From an uncultured Phycisphaerales bacterium (GTDB lineage: Bacteria; Planctomycetota; Phycisphaerae; Sedimentisphaerales; Anaerobacaceae): a DNA stretch of 9,519 bases. The position numbers were made by a program, and so were the translations under genes. Below are positions 6,818 to 9,519 of the stretch, in pieces; the first letter of the stretch is position 1, and every line of letters begins with the position of its first letter. The notes under the pieces are model-generated. The model searched no databases and was not told where the DNA came from. It saw only the letters and a program-made list of their open reading frames with translations. The stretch spans positions 1-9,519 of the forward strand of contig CALEZT010000277.1 in NCBI GenBank assembly GCA_937927975.1, given 5' to 3'.

Positions 6818-9519
6818 GAGAAGCAGCATCCTCCATGATGTGGATCACTCCATATGCCACCGGCTCCGCGGTTATTTCCGCCCTTTCCATGGCGATGTCC
6901 AAACCCTGAATGCGCCTGGCGTAGTCCGCCTCAGCCGCAGAGATTTGAGACTGGCGCATTTTCTGAATCTTTTCGTTGCTGGCCTGCTTAAGCTGTTCCT
7001 CAAGAAGCGCTATCCGCGCCCGATGACTCGTTGTAAGGCTCTCCCTGCGAAACTCAGCCAATTCCTGCGTTCTTCGCCTATGTTTTACCCTTGCATCGGA
7101 CCAGAGACTGTAGTGTTGACCGTCTAAGGCATCCCAACAAGCCGGATCGGCTTCTTTCGGATCATCGACAGGGAGGTCAGTTGCCTTTTCAAGAAGACGG
7201 CTAAGATGTAATGTGACCGCTTCAGTGGAAGCAACTGGCCGCAGGACCAGATCTTCCTTGATCCCGTGAAACCGCCATTGATAAATGGCAAACTCGTATC
7301 GACCTGGGAGAACGTCGCTGGACTGAGCCTTGAGTGTAGCGACCACTCGCTTTTTCATATTGAACGAAATCGCGGCCTGTCGGACCAAGGGATGTAGTGG
7401 CATAATGAATGCCGCCTCGGGATGTTCCATCGCGCAGTCAGATTCGAAGGTCACGAGAAGATGGGGATTACCCGCTTTCAGCCAGTTCTCCCACTCGCGG
7501 TAGGCAGTGGTGTTTTGCCTGGAAAGCTGCTGATAATCGCGCAGCAGGATATTCCGGGCTTCCTGCGATAAACGAAGTGTTTTAAGAGGCCTTTCACCGA
7601 GGATAAATTCCTGCTCTTTTCCACAAGCCCTCTGCAAATAGAGAGTGACGATCCTTCGTATGGATGCTGAGGATAACCAGAAGCTCGAGGCATCCTCGAT
7701 TTCTTTTCTCATCCGGTCTTCGGGCAGCAGGATGCCGAAAAGCTCCATTTGCCGTTGTTCGAGTTCCTCTTGTTCCTGTATCAGGCGAATCTTGTTATCC
7801 GATAACTGCTGCAACTTCGCCCGACGCTCATCTTCATTCAAGGTATAGTTTTCAGCGATATCACGAATCTCTCTCGTAATCTCCCCGAGAATCTCCTCGC
7901 TGCCGCCCAAAGCGCTGTTGAACACTCCTATGCGCAGAAGGCAACGTTCGTAGATATCGGCATCGACGGTGCCCGGCGTAATCAGGTTGATTATGGCAAC
8001 GCTTTCGCTTTTCTGTCCGTTCCGGTCGATACGGCCAATACGTTGCTCCACGCGCATCGGATTCCAGGGCAAATCGTAGTTCACAATGCAATCACAGAAT
8101 TGATAGTCCAGACCCTCGCAGCCAATTTCCGAGAACAACAGGACATCCAAGCTATCCGTATCGTCTCGATGCTTCTCGAAGCGACCACGGAGATCAACAC
8201 GTTCTTCATCCGGTGTTCCGCCGTGTATCATCCCGACGCGAAAGCCATCCTCATTGAGATGGCGATAAAGGTAATTCAGCGTGTGCCTGAAGCTGCTAAA
8301 CAGCATCACCTTGTTATTGGGCAGCCTCTGCTTGTTCCGGATGGTGGCGCGTAGTGCCTCAAGTTTCGGATCGTCGGGGTCGAGTAATCGCGCACCCTCA
8401 AGAATCGATTGGATTTGGGATTGTATTGTCTCGACCGTCTCGCCTTGCGGAACAGCCGCGGTGTTATCGGCTTCCTCCCAGGACAGCTCATCAAGATGGC
8501 GGTTCAGAATATCCTCAAGAAAGGGCACAAGTCCGAAAAGGCAACTGGCGGCTTGGCGTCTGATCGTGGTCATCATGAATTTGACATTGATGTCTCCGTG
8601 AAGCCGATCGAATATCTCGGCCTGAACGCTGAGAAGTTCGTCATGTAGACGCTGCTGGGCGGGCGTGAAGGAAACGACCACTGTCTCAGGCTTCCGTATC
8701 GTGAAATCGCCTATGTCCCTGCGGCGGGTCCTATTGATAACCCCTGCGAAAGTGTGCATGGCTTCCATGTCCGTAATGATCTGGACACGTTCTTCACTTG
8801 TGACGTCGCCTTCGGGCAGCCTGGAACGTATTCGGATAAAATTCGGATTGTGGCGGAGGATAGCCTGGCCCCAAGCGGTGGCCGCAGCTTGGTCAAGGGC
8901 CTCACTTGTCCGGGTTTGCCATTCCGGCTCTTGAGCTCTTGCAAGCGATATCGCTTGGTTAATGTAAGGGTTGGGCTCCGCCATGTGCGCAAAACTCTCC
9001 TGATCGATGATCAAATCGGGACGGAGCGTATTGAGGAGAACGAAAAGGTCGTTACTTCCAAGCTGGATCGGTGTCGCAGTTAAGAAGATGACGGCCTCAG
9101 CGTGGTCACAGAAAAAGCGCACAGCTTTGTGGCTGAATGTATCCTGATTGCGTATATGGTGCGCCTCGTCGACAATGACGAGATCGAACCGAGGCGGCGG
9201 GTCGAGGTCAAGCAGCCCTTTCTTGCGTTTTCGCTTGCCGTCAGCTCCTGAACCATAAAGCAAGACTTCATCGAATAAGGAATACGGAACAATCACCCTC
9301 TGATGTTGCTCGGGCCAAACGCCTTCAAGGTCCATCTCGTTTATGCAGTAGCGCAGGGTGCCACCATCGAGATGTGTGAAACGTTCCTCGAAGCGCTTCA
9401 TCTCGTTGATCCATTTGCGCTCGGTCACCAACGGGCGAGGGCACACGATGAGAACTGACCGGACATCACGTCTTGCCTGCAATTCGCGGAGAATAAGTCC
9501 TGCCTCGATGGTCTTGCCG
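6807..9519 (-). CDS. SNF2/RapA-type DEAH-box helicase-like ATPase, 5' partial
   Basis: This gene runs off the right edge, so its start is outside the window; 903 codons are visible (first whole codon at 9518). The first visible residues, GKTIEAGLIL, are the second half of a SNF2/RapA Walker A motif. Counting from that glycine, motif II is VDEAHH (about 116-121), motif III is LTATP (about 146-150), motif V is EIGCEGLDYQF (about 464-474) and motif VI is QRIGRIDRNGQ (492-502) with its arginine fingers. These define a complete two-lobe SF2 core of the SNF2 family, which uses ATP to translocate on double-stranded DNA and remodel bound proteins. A basic patch (KRKRKK) precedes motif II. After motif VI come about 400 residues without a domain I recognise. 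They include two charged helical stretches, about 548-595 and 807-882, that look like coiled coils. A TTG at 9480-9482 is not the start, because the frame stays open upstream through Walker A. It is the first of three co-directional genes, and its stop overlaps gene 2. DrmD of DISARM is a possible relative, unproven. Confidence 0.93.
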   Translation of the reverse strand, partial: GKTIEAGLILRELQARRDVRSVLIVCPRPLVTERKWINEMKRFEERFTHLDGGTLRYCINEMDLEGVWPEQHQRVIVPYSLFDEVLLYGSGADGKRKRKKGLLDLDPPPRFDLVIVDEAHHIRNQDTFSHKAVRFFCDHAEAVIFLTATPIQLGSNDLFVLLNTLRPDLIIDQESFAHMAEPNPYINQAISLARAQEPEWQTRTSEALDQAAATAWGQAILRHNPNFIRIRSRLPEGDVTSEERVQIITDMEAMHTFAGVINRTRRRDIGDFTIRKPETVVVSFTPAQQRLHDELLSVQAEIFDRLHGDINVKFMMTTIRRQAASCLFGLVPFLEDILNRHLDELSWEEADNTAAVPQGETVETIQSQIQSILEGARLLDPDDPKLEALRATIRNKQRLPNNKVMLFSSFRHTLNYLYRHLNEDGFRVGMIHGGTPDEERVDLRGRFEKHRDDTDSLDVLLFSEIGCEGLDYQFCDCIVNYDLPWNPMRVEQRIGRIDRNGQKSESVAIINLITPGTVDADIYERCLLRIGVFNSALGGSEEILGEITREIRDIAENYTLNEDERRAKLQQLSDNKIRLIQEQEELEQRQMELFGILLPEDRMRKEIEDASSFWLSSASIRRIVTLYLQRACGKEQEFILGERPLKTLRLSQEARNILLRDYQQLSRQNTTAYREWENWLKAGNPHLLVTFESDCAMEHPEAAFIMPLHPLVRQAAISFNMKKRVVATLKAQSSDVLPGRYEFAIYQWRFHGIKEDLVLRPVASTEAVTLHLSRLLEKATDLPVDDPKEADPACWDALDGQHYSLWSDARVKHRRRTQELAEFRRESLTTSHRARIALLEEQLKQASNEKIQKMRQSQISAAEADYARRIQGLDIAMERAEITAEPVAYGVIHIMEDAASHAE
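6830..6834 (-). promoter_or_regulatory. Ribosome binding site for the sacsin-like gene, inside the end of the SNF2 gene
   Basis: The minus strand reads GGAGG, a strong Shine-Dalgarno core. It touches the ATG at 6829 with no spacer, which is too close for efficient initiation there. The next in-frame ATG, at 6817, lies 12 bases beyond it. This is slightly long but workable, and it decides the start. Because site and start codon sit inside the last codons of the SNF2 gene, translation of the two genes is probably coupled. Confidence 0.65.

Noticed and set aside
9480..9482. TTG as the start codon of the SNF2-like gene
   Set aside because: The same frame stays open to the window edge and encodes GKTIEAGLIL, the expected Walker A continuation, so the true start is further upstream.
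187..9519. Assignment to DISARM, BREX, Dnd or another named defence system
   Set aside because: Only a general SNF2 resemblance to DrmD is visible. The hallmark methylases, DUF1998, PglZ, phospholipase-D or sulfur-modification genes are absent from the window.

Overview
The window is a compact bacterial accessory locus: three long genes, all on the minus strand (transcribed right to left), fill almost all of 9.5 kb. Base composition looks close to half G+C. The absence of introns, the Shine-Dalgarno-like sites and the overlapping genes indicate a bacterium, but nothing in the sequence identifies the species. I see no rRNA, tRNA, insertion sequence or CRISPR array.

Layout in transcription order. 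(1) From the right edge to 6807 is a SNF2/RapA-type superfamily 2 ATPase. It is cut by the window inside its Walker A motif, so its beginning, and possibly the operon promoter, lie outside. (2) From 6817 to 3761 is a protein of about 1,018 residues with a sacsin/Hsp90-like (GHKL) ATPase domain at the N-terminus and a C-terminal Cys4 zinc-finger module that looks like a degenerate HNH/treble-clef fold. It overlaps the end of gene 1 by 11 bases. (3) From 3732 to 187, after a 28-base gap, is an 1,181-residue protein. It joins an unfamiliar N-terminal domain, a RecD2-like helix-hairpin-helix region, a superfamily 1B helicase core and a C-terminal PD-(D/E)XK nuclease-like domain. Positions 1-186 hold no gene I can support.

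The spacing and common direction argue for one operon. Its contents are a DNA translocase, a GHKL ATPase with a possible nuclease or zinc domain, and a helicase with a possible nuclease. None is an obvious housekeeping gene, and this mix is typical of anti-phage or anti-plasmid defence islands. My inference is that the three proteins form a multi-component nucleic-acid-targeting defence system. The SNF2 protein recalls DrmD of class 1 DISARM, but no DISARM methylase, DUF1998 protein or phospholipase-D protein is in the window, so I do not assign the locus to a named system. Antiviral activity is not shown by the sequence.
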